From Bacillus carboniphilus (GTDB taxonomy: Bacteria; Bacillota; Bacilli; Bacillales; JAIVKR01): a DNA stretch of 64,000 nt. A model generated the notes under the pieces. That model did no database searches. It was not told where the DNA came from and saw only the letters and a program-made list of their open reading frames with translations. Positions 19,816-31,200 of the stretch are shown piece after piece; position 1 is the stretch's first letter, and every line of letters begins with the position of its first letter. The stretch covers positions 2,865,001 to 2,929,000 of the forward strand of contig NZ_CP129013.1 in assembly GCF_020524035.2 (NCBI RefSeq), given 5' to 3'. Made by a program: the position numbers and the translations under genes.

Positions 19816-20007
19816 TTAACCTTTAACTGAGCAATAGCTAGCTGGTGCTTTTGGTCTTCTTACTAGCTCACCCGTACAGTTTGGGCATGTATTTGACAGT
19901 TCATGAGTACATGTTTCGCAAAACGTACATTCATGAACACAAATATATGCTTCTTCCATTATCTCCTGTTCGCACTTCTCGCACATCGTTTTCATTTTTA
20001 ACCCCAT
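19816..20007 (-). CDS. Small zinc-ribbon protein, DUF1272 family
   Basis: 63 residues with four CxxC-type pairs: MCEKCEQ, YICVHECTFCETC, CPNCTGELVRRP. This matches the short DUF1272 family, whose role is unknown; metal binding is inferred from the cysteines. The start at MGLKMKTMCEKC has GGGAGGT upstream (minus strand); an internal ATG at MKTM is also possible. Monocistronic. Confidence 0.85.
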   Translation of the reverse strand: MGLKMKTMCEKCEQEIMEEAYICVHECTFCETCTHELSNTCPNCTGELVRRPKAPASYCSVKG

Positions 20008-20227
20008 TGAACATACCTCCCTATTAAAGTTACTATCATTATAATAAAGATAGGTTCAATAACACATGCTTTTTTTAAGGGCTTCAAATTAGTAACCTTC
20101 ATAAATAAAGGTAAAATCGTTAATGTGTTTTATTTATTAAGGAGAGTTTCAAATGCTTCAAGTTTGATTCTTTTATAATCAATCAAAATGTTATTCTTAA
20201 TTTATAAAGAATTGAAGGGGAAGAGAG

Positions 20228-20647
20228 ATGGATACAATTAACCGCAAGATTATAGATATCTTACAACTAGATGGGAGGATATCTATGACTGAATTAGGAA
20301 AAAAAGTTTCATTATCAGTTCCAGCTGTAACGGAAAGGGTGAAGAAGTTAGAAGACCAAGGAATTATTACAGGGTATAGGGCAAGTATTGATCCTGACAA
20401 GATACAAAAGTCAGTTAAAGCGTTTATTCTGATTAAAACCCATCGATGTAAAGCATTCAGAGAATTTTGTAGACAGAATGACCTCGTAATAGAATGTCAT
20501 AGATTAACTGGAGAATATAGTTACCTGGTTAAAATCATAACAGAAACATTCGATTCATTAGAAGAATTTATTGATTCCTGTATGGAATTTGGTGAATCTT
20601 ATACCATGATGAATCTTTCTTCGCCCATTATAAATAAGATCGTTTAA
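20228..20647 (+). CDS. Lrp/AsnC family transcriptional regulator
   Basis: 139 residues. N-terminal winged HTH (IDILQLDGRISMTELGKKVSLSVPAVTERVKKLEDQGIITGY, shown here only as a span of residues 8-51) and a C-terminal RAM ligand-binding domain (VKAFILIKTHRC ... LVKIITETFDSLEEFID). AAGGGGAAGAGAG precedes the ATG. It stands alone, so no target can be named; such proteins usually sense amino acids and often regulate themselves. Confidence 0.9.
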   Translation: MDTINRKIIDILQLDGRISMTELGKKVSLSVPAVTERVKKLEDQGIITGYRASIDPDKIQKSVKAFILIKTHRCKAFREFCRQNDLVIECHRLTGEYSYLVKIITETFDSLEEFIDSCMEFGESYTMMNLSSPIINKIV

Positions 20648-20795
20648 TCAATTTTTTAGAAAATACTACTTAATTATTCGAAAAATAAGGAAACCTAAAA
20701 CTAGAAAATAAAATACGATGCAATAATGAAGTTTCAAAGGCTTCTTCTTTGTGATTATAGAATTGAATTAGTTAAATCAATTAGGAGGAGTACGA

Positions 20796-21176
20796 ATGAT
20801 TACTAACGTTGGTCAAATAATGTTGTATGTTAATGATCAGGACGAGGCTGTGACATTTTGGACTGAAAAAGTAGGATTTAGTGTGATCTCTGAGAATGAT
20901 GATGGTCAAGGTTTAAGGTGGATTGAAATTGCTCCAGTAAATCATGTTGAAACAAGTATGATACTCCACAACAAGCAGGTTATCTTCAAATTAGAACCAG
21001 AAATAAATCTTGGTAAACCTTCTCAAATGTTTTTTTAAAAAAATCTCGATGAATTATATAACAAGCTATCTAATAAACATGTTAAAGTTGGAGAAATTGT
21101 AAATATGCCATCTGGTAGAATATTTAACTTTGCAGATCATGAAGGAAATTACTTTACGGTTATGGAAAAGGCTTAG
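20796..21176 (+). pseudogene. VOC (glyoxalase/bleomycin-resistance-like) protein, frame broken once
   Basis: The first part (MITNVGQIMLYVNDQDEAV TFWTEKVGF) is a beta-alpha-beta-beta-beta unit typical of VOC proteins. The frame is lost in a T run at about 21028-21034. KNLDELYNKLSNKHVKVGEI and the final ADHEGNYFTVMEK continue in another frame to 21176. Total about 126 residues, normal for the family. AGGAGGAG gives a strong start. The lesion is a homopolymer slip, so the gene may be intact in the organism. Confidence 0.85.
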
Positions 21177-21262
21177 TGATTGCCGGTAAAGAAATAATAG
21201 ATTTTAGTTCGGTAGTATCGTAACAAACGATGTTTTAAATTTGAAGGAAAGGAGAAGGAGAG

Positions 21263-22024
21263 ATGAAGGTAGCTGCACTTTATGATATCCATGGAAATCT
21301 GCCAGCACTAAACGCAGTGCTAGAAGAGCTCAAAGAGGTACAGCCGGATCTAATATTAATTGGAGGAGATATTGTTTCTGGACCGATGCCTGTTGAAACG
21401 CTAGAGCGTATATTTCAGCTTGATGAAAAGGTTCGTTACATTCGTGGAAATGGAGATCGAGAGGTAGTTATGGCTTACGATGGTCAATCCCTTCAACATA
21501 TGTCTGAAAAAGGACGTGAAAACCAAGAGTGGGTCGCTGAACAAATCACACCCCTCCAACGAGATTTTCTTGCTCAATTACCAGAACAGGAGCCATTTCA
21601 TATTGAAGGATTTGGTGAGATTTTATTTTGTCATGCCACGCCAAATAGCGATGAGGAAATCTTTACACCGAACACTACAATGAAACGTCTTTCTACCATC
21701 TTTCAGAATGTTAGTCAGAAGTATGTTGTATGTGGACACACTCATATACAATTTGAACACGAAGTAGATGGATTAAGTATTCTTAACGCTGGTAGTGTAG
21801 GGATGCCTTTTGCTGATCAACCAGGTGCTTATTGGCTTTTACTTACTCCAGATGGATATGAATTTAGACGGACGACATACAGTAAAGAGGAAGCTGCTAA
21901 AGTGATAAGTACGAGTAAAGATCCTCAAGCTCAGGAATTTATAGAGACATACGTAGTAAAAGGAGTGCCAGAAGCGAAAGGAATGGAAATACTAGAGGGG
22001 TTGGCTAATAAACAGTATTTGTAA
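21263..22024 (+). CDS. Metallophosphoesterase (YfcE/MJ0936-like)
   Basis: 253 residues with all calcineurin-like motifs: YDIHGN (residue 7), GGDIVSGP, RGNGDRE, CHATP, CGHTHIQFEH, NAGSVGMP. Family members are Mn- or Ni-dependent phosphodiesterases; the natural substrate is unknown. Start ATG after AAAGGAGAAGGAG. Stand-alone gene. Confidence 0.92.
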   Translation: MKVAALYDIHGNLPALNAVLEELKEVQPDLILIGGDIVSGPMPVETLERIFQLDEKVRYIRGNGDREVVMAYDGQSLQHMSEKGRENQEWVAEQITPLQRDFLAQLPEQEPFHIEGFGEILFCHATPNSDEEIFTPNTTMKRLSTIFQNVSQKYVVCGHTHIQFEHEVDGLSILNAGSVGMPFADQPGAYWLLLTPDGYEFRRTTYSKEEAAKVISTSKDPQAQEFIETYVVKGVPEAKGMEILEGLANKQYL

Positions 22025-22035
22025 TGTGGATTCTA

Positions 22036-22178
22036 AGGTCAATGCCAAACTACTAACCTTAGAGAAGGATGTTGAACCTATACAAGAGGGTGTCATGACA
22101 ATTATAAAAACGATCATTGAGAAATAATTAAAGACATTGACCAATTTAAGATCAACCATAAAGAATTTTTAGAAAGAG
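22036..22178 (+). pseudogene. Short decayed coding remnant
   Basis: Two overlapping frames look like one former protein: VNAKLLTLEKDVEPIQEG..TIIKTIIEK, then in another frame EIIKDIDQFKINHKEFLERVM. No start codon or family can be named. Confidence 0.3.
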
Positions 22179-22553
22179 TCATGTTAAGTATGTTGCTATT
22201 TTTGCTAGGCACTCATCAATGATATCCACTATTATTTCATTCTCCGGATTAAACTTCTTTAACACTTTTAAATTTCGGACTCTCCAATCCAATGATTTAA
22301 TTTGGTCAGTCAAAATCACACCTGTTATAGGAAAGCCTTCTTCAAAGGGGATCCCACCATTGGGTAAGTTGACTTCAAAGGGATACCCCTTCTTTTGATT
22401 GGTAATAGGACACACGACTATGAAACCTGTTGCTTCATTAAATTCTTTAGGCGATAAAACAATAGCATTTCTTCTCCCGGCTTGTTCATGACCCGCTTGT
22501 GGGTTGAAGTTTAATACAATCAAATCGCCTCTCTCAGGTACAATTTCAGACAT
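22179..22553 (-). CDS. mazF: Type II toxin MazF/PemK-like endoribonuclease
   Basis: 124 residues. N-terminal PERGDLIVLNFNPQAGHEQAGRR matches the MazF start (G-D, F-P-G-E-xxxRP-type loop), followed by AIVLSPKEFN, VCPITNQKKGYPFEV and a C-terminal DQIKSLDWRVRN helix. Expected to cleave mRNA at specific short sites. Its ATG overlaps the antitoxin stop (TAATG), implying coupled translation. Closer in length and in the NFNPQAGHEQAGRR motif to the ChpB/PemK branch than to the 116-residue B. subtilis NdoA. Confidence 0.92.
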   Translation of the reverse strand: MSEIVPERGDLIVLNFNPQAGHEQAGRRNAIVLSPKEFNEATGFIVVCPITNQKKGYPFEVNLPNGGIPFEEGFPITGVILTDQIKSLDWRVRNLKVLKKFNPENEIIVDIIDECLAKIATYLT

Positions 22554-22804
22554 TAAATTAATTCACGCCCCTCGCGATTAAAATCAATTTCTTTGTGTCT
22601 ATTTTCAGGAGTGATTTGTGATAAGAGTTCATCCAATTTGTATGATTTTCGTTTCTTTTTTGGTTTTAATGTGAGTGTGTTTTCACTTCCAATCACACGT
22701 AATTCCATTTCCGAACCTTGATCAATTCCTATTCTATCAGCAGCTTCTTTTGGAATACGAATCCCTAAACTGTTTCCCCATTTTTGAGCAATGACAGTAG
22801 ACAT
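22553..22804 (-). CDS. mazE: Antitoxin MazE/AbrB-like
   Basis: 83 residues. N-terminal SpoVT/AbrB DNA-binding domain (STVIAQKWGNSLGIRIPKEA), C-terminal acidic and basic tail (LSQITPENRHKEIDFNREGREL) expected to wrap the toxin. The start at MSTVIAQ follows AGAGGATG by 5 nt; an in-frame ATG 12 codons upstream is rejected. Likely autorepressor of the operon together with MazF. Confidence 0.92.
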   Translation of the reverse strand: MSTVIAQKWGNSLGIRIPKEAADRIGIDQGSEMELRVIGSENTLTLKPKKKRKSYKLDELLSQITPENRHKEIDFNREGRELI

Positions 22805-22862
22805 GAAATCATCCTCTTCATAGTTTTTCTTGGAAATCATTATATCACCACCAAATTCATTT

Positions 22863-22881
22863 GTATATACATAGTATATAC
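22863..22881 (-). promoter_or_regulatory. mazEF operator: two palindromic GTATATAC boxes
   Basis: GTATATAC occurs at 22863-22870 and 22874-22881, 11 bp apart centre to centre, about 60 nt before mazE and overlapping the probable -10. The symmetry and position suit binding by the dimeric AbrB-type antitoxin. Confidence 0.55.
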
Positions 22882-23019
22882 ATTATGATAAGGGTTGATA
22901 CGTCTAATTATATTTTTAGTAAGTGCACTGTTGACGAAATGATATATACTTGGGATTCATTTTAGAAATTCAGATGAAATCAATGAAATGAAACAACCTT
23001 AAATGGAGGGATTTTCGAG

Positions 23020-23244
23020 TTGTCAAGCTACGAAAAAGAAGAAATACTAACAGGTGGAAATGTCTCAAACGTATATCGTTCGGGAGATACTGTCAGGCGA
23101 GAATTAAAACCTAACAGTTTTAAAATACATAAGCTCTTAACTCATTTAGAAAACAAAGGGTATAGTTATGCTCCCACGTTTTTAGGAATTGATGAAAAAG
23201 GAAGAGAAATTTTATCATTTATTGTACAAAAAATTCATTATGTA
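23020..23244 (+). pseudogene. Truncated aminoglycoside-phosphotransferase-like protein
   Basis: TTG start after GGAGGG. About 75 codons encode the N-lobe of an APH/choline-kinase-type protein: LTGGNVSNVYRSGDTVRRE (nucleotide loop), then THLENKGYSYAPTFLGIDEKGREILSFI. The sequence then runs into a structured repeat and no catalytic HxDxxxxN lobe follows. The open frame continues to 23376 but this is repeat sequence. Confidence 0.75.
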
Positions 23245-23352
23245 AGGGACCCCGAGACTCCTGCGGAAAAACGGGCTAGTCTCGGGCCCCGCAATGTGAG
23301 GCACGAACGAGGAGGCTTGACAGGTCGTCCGCGGAAAGCGAGGGGAATCCTT
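23245..23352 (+). repeat. GACTCCTGCGGAAA repeat, copy 1
   Basis: GC-rich block in AT-rich DNA: AGACTCCTGCGGAAAAACGGG, GCAATGTGAGGCACGAACGAG, GCGGAAAGCGAGGGGAAT. A diverged copy lies at 61238-61350. It truncates the phosphotransferase gene. Similar blocks are common in Bacillus genomes; origin unknown. Confidence 0.65.
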
Positions 23353-23514
23353 TACCATTACATAAAAAACAACTAGTATGGGGAAATATCGGAGAACTTT
23401 TGACTCTCCAGTTACTATTATAAATTAGGAATAACCAATACAATAATTTCCTTAGTTGGTCAGATCAATTTATATTGAATGTCTTTAATTGGATACGGTA
23501 CAACTCTAGCGTTC

Positions 23515-23543
23515 TGTTAAAAATTTGTTTGCTTATGTATAAT
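23515..23543 (+). promoter_or_regulatory. Promoter of the MFS leader transcript
   Basis: TATAAT at 23538-23543 with TGTTAA 17 nt upstream. The -35 is weak. GGAGGAG of the leader peptide follows at 23563-23569. Confidence 0.5.
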
Positions 23544-23575
23544 AAAAAGTAATTATTTTATAGGAGGAGTTCGAC

Positions 23576-23590
23576 ATGCAAAAAAACGTA
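23576..23590 (+). CDS. Leader peptide start (very short as read)
   Basis: ATG 6 nt after a strong GGAGGAG. As read it encodes only MQKT and stops. If the A run at 23580-23585 had one more A, the peptide would be 20 codons, MQKNVKFFSNQQVGVKDLRR, ending at 23637 just before the attenuator hairpin. Given the many homopolymer slips in this window, the longer form is likely. Confidence 0.45.
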
Positions 23591-23612
23591 AAATTCTTTT
23601 CAAACCAACAAG

Positions 23613-23697
23613 TAGGGGTGAAAGATTTACGTAGGTAAAGAATAATCATATTCACTCCTGCTTGTTTATGACGTAAATAAACATCATGCAGGAGGAT
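23613..23697 (+). promoter_or_regulatory. Translational attenuator of the MFS gene
   Basis: Segment 1 AGGGGTGAA (23613-23621, in the leader reading frame) can pair with segment 2 TTCACTCCT (23651-23659). Segment 2 CTCCTGC (23655-23661) alternatively pairs with GCAGGAG (23688-23694), which contains the MFS ribosome binding site; GTTTAT/ATAAAC extends that stem. The two folds are mutually exclusive, as in antibiotic-inducible leader systems. Confidence 0.65.
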
Positions 23698-23701
23698 AAA
23701 A

Positions 23702-24892
23702 ATGAAAAAAGGTACGTTAGCTTCACGAAATATTCGTGTTTTATTTTGGGCAGAACTATTTGGGAGTGTTCGTTTTATACAGCCCGTTTTGGCTTTGTTT
23801 TATTTTGCGCGTGGATTGGATGAAACATCGATCCTCTGGGTTATGTTATTTTGGAGTACTGGAGTATTAATTGGAGAAGTTCCTACAGGTGTGTTTGCTG
23901 ATCGTTTTGGTGCCAAGCGTTCTTTTATGGTTGGGGCCGTTTTAAGTGTCATTAGTCATGGAATGCTTATTTGGGCCTATGATCCTTGGGTATTTTTCGC
24001 TAGCAGTTTTGTCAGCGGATTTTCTGTCACGTTCTTTAGTGGGGCAGATGAAGCGTTAATCTATGAATCTTTAAAAGAATCTAATGAAGAAAATAAGATG
24101 GATAAAGCAGTCGGGATTATCCATTCAGGCCAATTTGTTGTGATGGTTTTTGTCTTAATCATAGGTGCTATGATAGCCAAAGACTTAACAGATCAACAGT
24201 TTATATTACTATTAATATTGGGTATTCTTTTTCAATCTATTCAAATTGTTCTGTTGTTATTTATTGGAAATCCAAAAAATCAAGGAAACTACCGGGACAA
24301 TCCTTTTAAGCAAGTAAAAGAAGGCATTCTCACGATCAAAAAGGCTCCACAAGTATTATGGATGTTTCTAAATGTTACGCTTGTGTTTATTCCATCAGCT
24401 GCTATTTTCGATCAGTTTAGTGATAAATTATTGAGTGATGCTGGTTTACCGGTGTTTTTAATCGGATTTGTCTTTGCTGGACTATCTATATTAAGTTTCT
24501 TCCTTTCCCGTTCAATTGGTTGGATTACATCGCGAATCTCTCGAGTAATTGTGTTACATGTTACAGGGGGGATAAGTGTAATTGGCTTGCTATTGGTTGC
24601 TTATTTTCGGGAGACCCTTTGGATCTTATTACTCATAATGATTCTTCTCCGGTTTGTGAGAACAATACGTTACCCTGTTTATTCTCAATTAGCGAATGAT
24701 ATCATTCCATCCAATGTACGAGCGACAACGATTTCGTTATTATCGATTATTGATTCAGTCTGTGACTTAATCATATTTAGCAGTGTTGCTGGAATTGCGG
24801 TGTTTGGGTTTAACGTGCTATTTTTAGCGTGTGCGGCTATTGCTTTAGTGGGAAGTTTAATTCCTATACGACCAGTAGCGAAATTAAGTTAG
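23702..24892 (+). CDS. MFS transporter, probable drug efflux
   Basis: 396 residues with about 12 membrane segments. The motif-A loop is GVFADRFGAKRS (between TM2 and TM3), with motif C-like region around TM5. Proton-driven efflux of a small molecule is inferred. The upstream leader peptide and ribosome-binding-site-sequestering hairpin point to induction by a translation inhibitor. The substrate is not predictable. Own terminator downstream. Confidence 0.88.
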   Translation: MKKGTLASRNIRVLFWAELFGSVRFIQPVLALFYFARGLDETSILWVMLFWSTGVLIGEVPTGVFADRFGAKRSFMVGAVLSVISHGMLIWAYDPWVFFASSFVSGFSVTFFSGADEALIYESLKESNEENKMDKAVGIIHSGQFVVMVFVLIIGAMIAKDLTDQQFILLLILGILFQSIQIVLLLFIGNPKNQGNYRDNPFKQVKEGILTIKKAPQVLWMFLNVTLVFIPSAAIFDQFSDKLLSDAGLPVFLIGFVFAGLSILSFFLSRSIGWITSRISRVIVLHVTGGISVIGLLLVAYFRETLWILLLIMILLRFVRTIRYPVYSQLANDIIPSNVRATTISLLSIIDSVCDLIIFSSVAGIAVFGFNVLFLACAAIALVGSLIPIRPVAKLS

Positions 24893-24904
24893 TAGATATA
24901 AGTT

Positions 24905-24946
24905 AGAATCCATTTTGACCTTTTTCAAGATGGATTCTTTCGTTTT
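24905..24946 (+). terminator. Terminator of the MFS gene
   Basis: AGAATCCAT/ATGGATTCT stem with 16-nt loop, then TTCGTTTT. Confidence 0.8.
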
Positions 24947-24976
24947 ACATGAAATAATTGAATGAAGGGGACCGTA

Positions 24977-27839
<2,863 letters not shown>

Positions 27840-28013
27840 TTATTCTCCTTTCTATTATAGGGATCTGAATCCATTCATAATTAATACAGATTAATAGGTA
27901 GATAAGGATCATTACACATGATTATAACTTGTACTGTATGGATCCCCTAGTACATATTTATGCAGAGGATAAAAAGATATTGGTACAAATACGTATTTTT
28001 CATTTTAATTTTA

Positions 28014-28110
28014 GAGGTTGTTCAAAACTGACATGGCCTAGTGGCCACCACTATAAACGAAAATAAGAAGGCTATTTTCGTATAAAAAGTCCTACGATGA
28101 ACACGCGCAT
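28014..28110 (+). mobile_element. Degenerate MITE copy C
   Basis: Begins TTTTAGAGGTTGTTCAAA like copy B, then is interrupted by about 55 nt (28034-28087) before the continuation AAAAAGTCCTACGATG. The right end and a duplication are not recognisable. 27837-28013 holds no gene. Confidence 0.5.
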
Positions 28111-28216
28111 TCTGGATGGAGATGGATCTACGTTGTGTCTGAATTTAGTTAATGACCCTATGTAATAAGTTGATGCTCTGCATACTTGTCGTCGTTATAA
28201 GGGAGTTTCCATTTTT

Positions 28217-28275
28217 TTGACACACATATTAGGTGTTGCTAATATAATAGTGAAGAAATATTAGAAATTTCTAAT
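28217..28275 (+). promoter_or_regulatory. cad promoter with two operators
   Basis: TTGACA at 28217-28222, 17-nt spacer, TAATAT at 28240-28245. Inverted repeat ATATTAG-N6-CTAATAT fills the spacer. A second perfect palindrome ATTAGAAATTTCTAAT lies at 28260-28275, over the start of transcription. Both share the TTAG/CTAA half-site expected for an ArsR-family metal sensor. Confidence 0.75.
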
Positions 28276-28294
28276 GTGATGGAGGTTTAAACAA

Positions 28295-28618
28295 GTGGTA
28301 CAAAAAGTAGATATGGATACAAAAGTAAAATTTCTACAAGGATTCGCACATAAAATAAGAATTCAAATTCTTGAATGCATTAAGGAAGAAGAAAAAACGG
28401 TATCACAAATTGTTGATGACCTAAATGGAAACCAGTCGAGTATTTCACAACACTTAGCGTGCTTGAAGGGGTGTGGGTTGATTGTTGGCAGACAGGAAGG
28501 AAAATATATCTTTTATCGATTAAGTAATGAGCATGTCAAAGACTTACTGACCATGTTTGATGTTGTGCTAGATCAAGTGGAAGACGATGTAGCTTGTTGT
28601 AAAAATCATATTGTTTAG
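28295..28618 (+). CDS. ArsR/SmtB family metal-sensing repressor
   Basis: 107 residues with a winged HTH (VSQIVDDLNGNQSSISQHLACLKGCGLI). Cys residues in the recognition-helix region (CLKGCG) and the C-terminal CC suggest a Cd/Pb-type thiolate site like CmtR, rather than the ELCVCD site of CadC. GTG start after TGGAGG. It lies 14 nt before the metal-exporting ATPase gene and downstream of two palindromic operators, so it probably represses this operon until Cd, Zn or Pb binds. Confidence 0.88.
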   Translation: MVQKVDMDTKVKFLQGFAHKIRIQILECIKEEEKTVSQIVDDLNGNQSSISQHLACLKGCGLIVGRQEGKYIFYRLSNEHVKDLLTMFDVVLDQVEDDVACCKNHIV

Positions 28619-28632
28619 AAGGTGTGGGTATA

Positions 28633-31113
28633 GTGGCAGATCAATGTTGCAGTTCGAAAGAAAAAGAAAAAATGGCAGTACAAGAAGCAACAAGTTGCTC
28701 AGAAAGTAAAGAGAAGACTAATAGTTGTTGCAGTAGTAATCAAAGTTTAGAGCAATCTTGCTGTAGTGATAATGAAATTGATTTTACTCCTAAAGATGAA
28801 GTAGTTGAATATCGAATATATGGGATGGATTGTCCTTCATGTGGATTAACAATAGAAAAAGGCTTACGCAAACTAGAACATATTAAAGATGTAAAAGTGA
28901 ACTATAATACAGCAAAACTTCAATTAGTTAGGCAAGATGGTGCGAATATGATAGGGGTCGAGGATGAAGTCCAAAAATTTGGTTTCCGAATAAAACCTCT
29001 CAAACAAATTGAAGATGTAAAAGAATACTTAATAGAAGGAATGGATTGTGGCAGTTGTGCGAAAAGTATAGAAAATCATTTAAATACTATTGAAGGGGTT
29101 AACAGTGTCATTGTTAACTTTTCGACTGGGAAAATGAAAGTGGAGCATGACAATAGTGTAGATGAAATAATCTTACAAGTATCTAAGATTGGTTTTAAAG
29201 CGTCTTTGCTATCAAAAGCTAGTCCTTCTCCTAAGCCCGCTAAGAATAAAGAAGGAACCACAATTATTATTACGTCTGGACTATTAATTGCCTTAGGTAT
29301 GATGGGGGCGTTTGCGGAAGTATCATTCTATTTGACAACTCTATTATACGCAACAGCTATGGTGATTAGTGGATATAAACCAGTGAAAAGTGCCTATTAC
29401 TCTATTAAGAGTCGTTCATTAGATATGAATGTACTCATGTCAGCGGCGGCTATTGGTGCTGCCCTCATTGGCGAATGGGTAGAAGGAGCAATGGTTGTTT
29501 GGTTATTTGCTCTAGGGACAACTCTTCAAAACATTTCGTTAGAGAAAACGAGGAATTCGATTCGCAACTTAATGAATCTATCTCCTTCAGAAGCATGGGT
29601 TAAAGAAGGGTCTCAGCTGGTGAAAAAGATTGTGGAAAATGTATCAATAGGGGAAGTAATAATCGTAAAACCAGGTGATAAAATTCCGTTAGATGGGGAA
29701 ATCCTCAAAGGTGAGTCTAGTATTAATCAAGCTCCGATTACAGGAGAATCAATTCCAGTCGACAAAGAAGTTGGAGATACGGTTTATGCAGGTACCATTA
29801 ATGAAAATGGTTCGCTAGAAGTAAGAGTTACTAAAATAGTAGAAGATACAGCCATAGCCAAAATTATTCATTTAGTAGAAGAAGCACAAGAACAAAGGGC
29901 TCCTACTCAAGACTTTATAGATAAATTCGCAAATGTTTATACGCCGTTTGTCTTTATTTTAGCATTACTCACGATGGTTTTTCCTCCTATAGTAGGACTA
30001 GGTACGTGGGATGATTGGTTTTATAGGGGGCTTGAACTGTTAGTCGTTGCTTGTCCGTGTGCTCTAGTTATTTCTACACCAGTAGCGATTGTTTCGGCCA
30101 TTGGAAATGCCGCCAAAAATGGCGTTTTAATTAAAGGGGGTACATTTTTAGAAAAATCAGGAGCGATTAATGCGATTGCCTTTGATAAAACAGGTACGTT
30201 AACGGAAGGGAAACCAAAAGTTTCTGAGGTAAAGGCATTAAATATGCCTGAGGAAGAGTTTTTATCAATCGCTTTAACATTAGAAAGCTATTCCGCTCAT
30301 CCAATTGCACAAACCATTGTAAATTACGCAACGGAAAAGGGAATAACCTCTAAAGAGGGTGAATTATTTAAAAATCTAGTCGGTAAAGGCATTCAAGCAA
30401 CCCTTGATGGAGTAACTTACTATGCTGGGAATGCACGACTTTTTGAAGAAATGAACTTACCTTTAGGTGAGGCTCAAACAATCGTTCAAGAGATGCAACA
30501 GAAAGGAAGAACCGTTGTAATTATTAGTAATCAGCAAGAAATGCTAGGGATTATCTCTGTTGCTGATACCGTTCGCCCCTCCACTGTTCAGGCATTAAGT
30601 GGATTGAAAAAAGTCGGAGTTCATCAAGTTGTCATGTTAACAGGTGATAATGAAGGAACAGCTAAAATGATTTCAAAAGAAGCGTCAGTTAGTCGTTATT
30701 TTGCAGAATTACTACCAGAAGACAAAGTCGACGTTATCAAGAAATTGCAGAATGAAGGGCATAAAGTAGCAATGGTGGGCGACGGAATTAACGATGCTCC
30801 AGCACTTGCTTCAGCTGATTTAGGAATCGCCATGGGCGGAGCAGGTACGGATACAGCAATGGAAACAGCAGATATCGTATTAATGGCGGATAATCTTGAA
30901 AAACTGCCACACACGATAAAGTTAAGTCAAAAAGTACTGAAGATTATAAAACAAAACATTTGGTTTTCAATAATTGTAAAATTGATTGCACTAATATTAA
31001 TCTTTCCAGGTTTGCTCACACTATGGTTAGCCGTACTAAGTGACACTGGAGCTGCTGTACTAGTCATCTTAAATGCTCTACGTCTTTTAAAGGTGGAGTC
31101 GGATAATCAATAA
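28633..31113 (+). CDS. cadA: Cd/Zn/Pb-exporting P1B-type ATPase CadA
   Basis: 826 residues. The N-terminal 45 residues are unusually Cys-rich, with four CC or C-x-C clusters. Two HMA domains follow (GMDCPSCGLTIE about residue 68, GMDCGSCAKSIE about 142). Eight membrane segments carry the metal-transfer motif VACPCALVIST; catalytic motif FDKTGTLTEG, hinge MVGDGINDAPAL. The TGES phosphatase motif is ITGESIPVDKE. It expels soft divalent metals. GTG start about 7 nt after AGAAGGTG. It ends in its own terminator. Confidence 0.95.
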   Translation: MADQCCSSKEKEKMAVQEATSCSESKEKTNSCCSSNQSLEQSCCSDNEIDFTPKDEVVEYRIYGMDCPSCGLTIEKGLRKLEHIKDVKVNYNTAKLQLVRQDGANMIGVEDEVQKFGFRIKPLKQIEDVKEYLIEGMDCGSCAKSIENHLNTIEGVNSVIVNFSTGKMKVEHDNSVDEIILQVSKIGFKASLLSKASPSPKPAKNKEGTTIIITSGLLIALGMMGAFAEVSFYLTTLLYATAMVISGYKPVKSAYYSIKSRSLDMNVLMSAAAIGAALIGEWVEGAMVVWLFALGTTLQNISLEKTRNSIRNLMNLSPSEAWVKEGSQLVKKIVENVSIGEVIIVKPGDKIPLDGEILKGESSINQAPITGESIPVDKEVGDTVYAGTINENGSLEVRVTKIVEDTAIAKIIHLVEEAQEQRAPTQDFIDKFANVYTPFVFILALLTMVFPPIVGLGTWDDWFYRGLELLVVACPCALVISTPVAIVSAIGNAAKNGVLIKGGTFLEKSGAINAIAFDKTGTLTEGKPKVSEVKALNMPEEEFLSIALTLESYSAHPIAQTIVNYATEKGITSKEGELFKNLVGKGIQATLDGVTYYAGNARLFEEMNLPLGEAQTIVQEMQQKGRTVVIISNQQEMLGIISVADTVRPSTVQALSGLKKVGVHQVVMLTGDNEGTAKMISKEASVSRYFAELLPEDKVDVIKKLQNEGHKVAMVGDGINDAPALASADLGIAMGGAGTDTAMETADIVLMADNLEKLPHTIKLSQKVLKIIKQNIWFSIIVKLIALILIFPGLLTLWLAVLSDTGAAVLVILNALRLLKVESDNQ

Positions 31114-31132
31114 AGGTAGGTACTCTTCCTTT

Positions 31133-31173
31133 GAACCCTCTAGCTTTTTTGTGCTAGAGGGTTCGTCATTTTT
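31133..31173 (+). terminator. Terminator of the cad operon
   Basis: GAACCCTCTAGC/GCTAGAGGGTTC stem, 8-nt loop, then GTCATTTTT. Confidence 0.9.
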
Positions 31174-31200
31174 ATGACTTAATAGTTTAGAAAAAACCAA

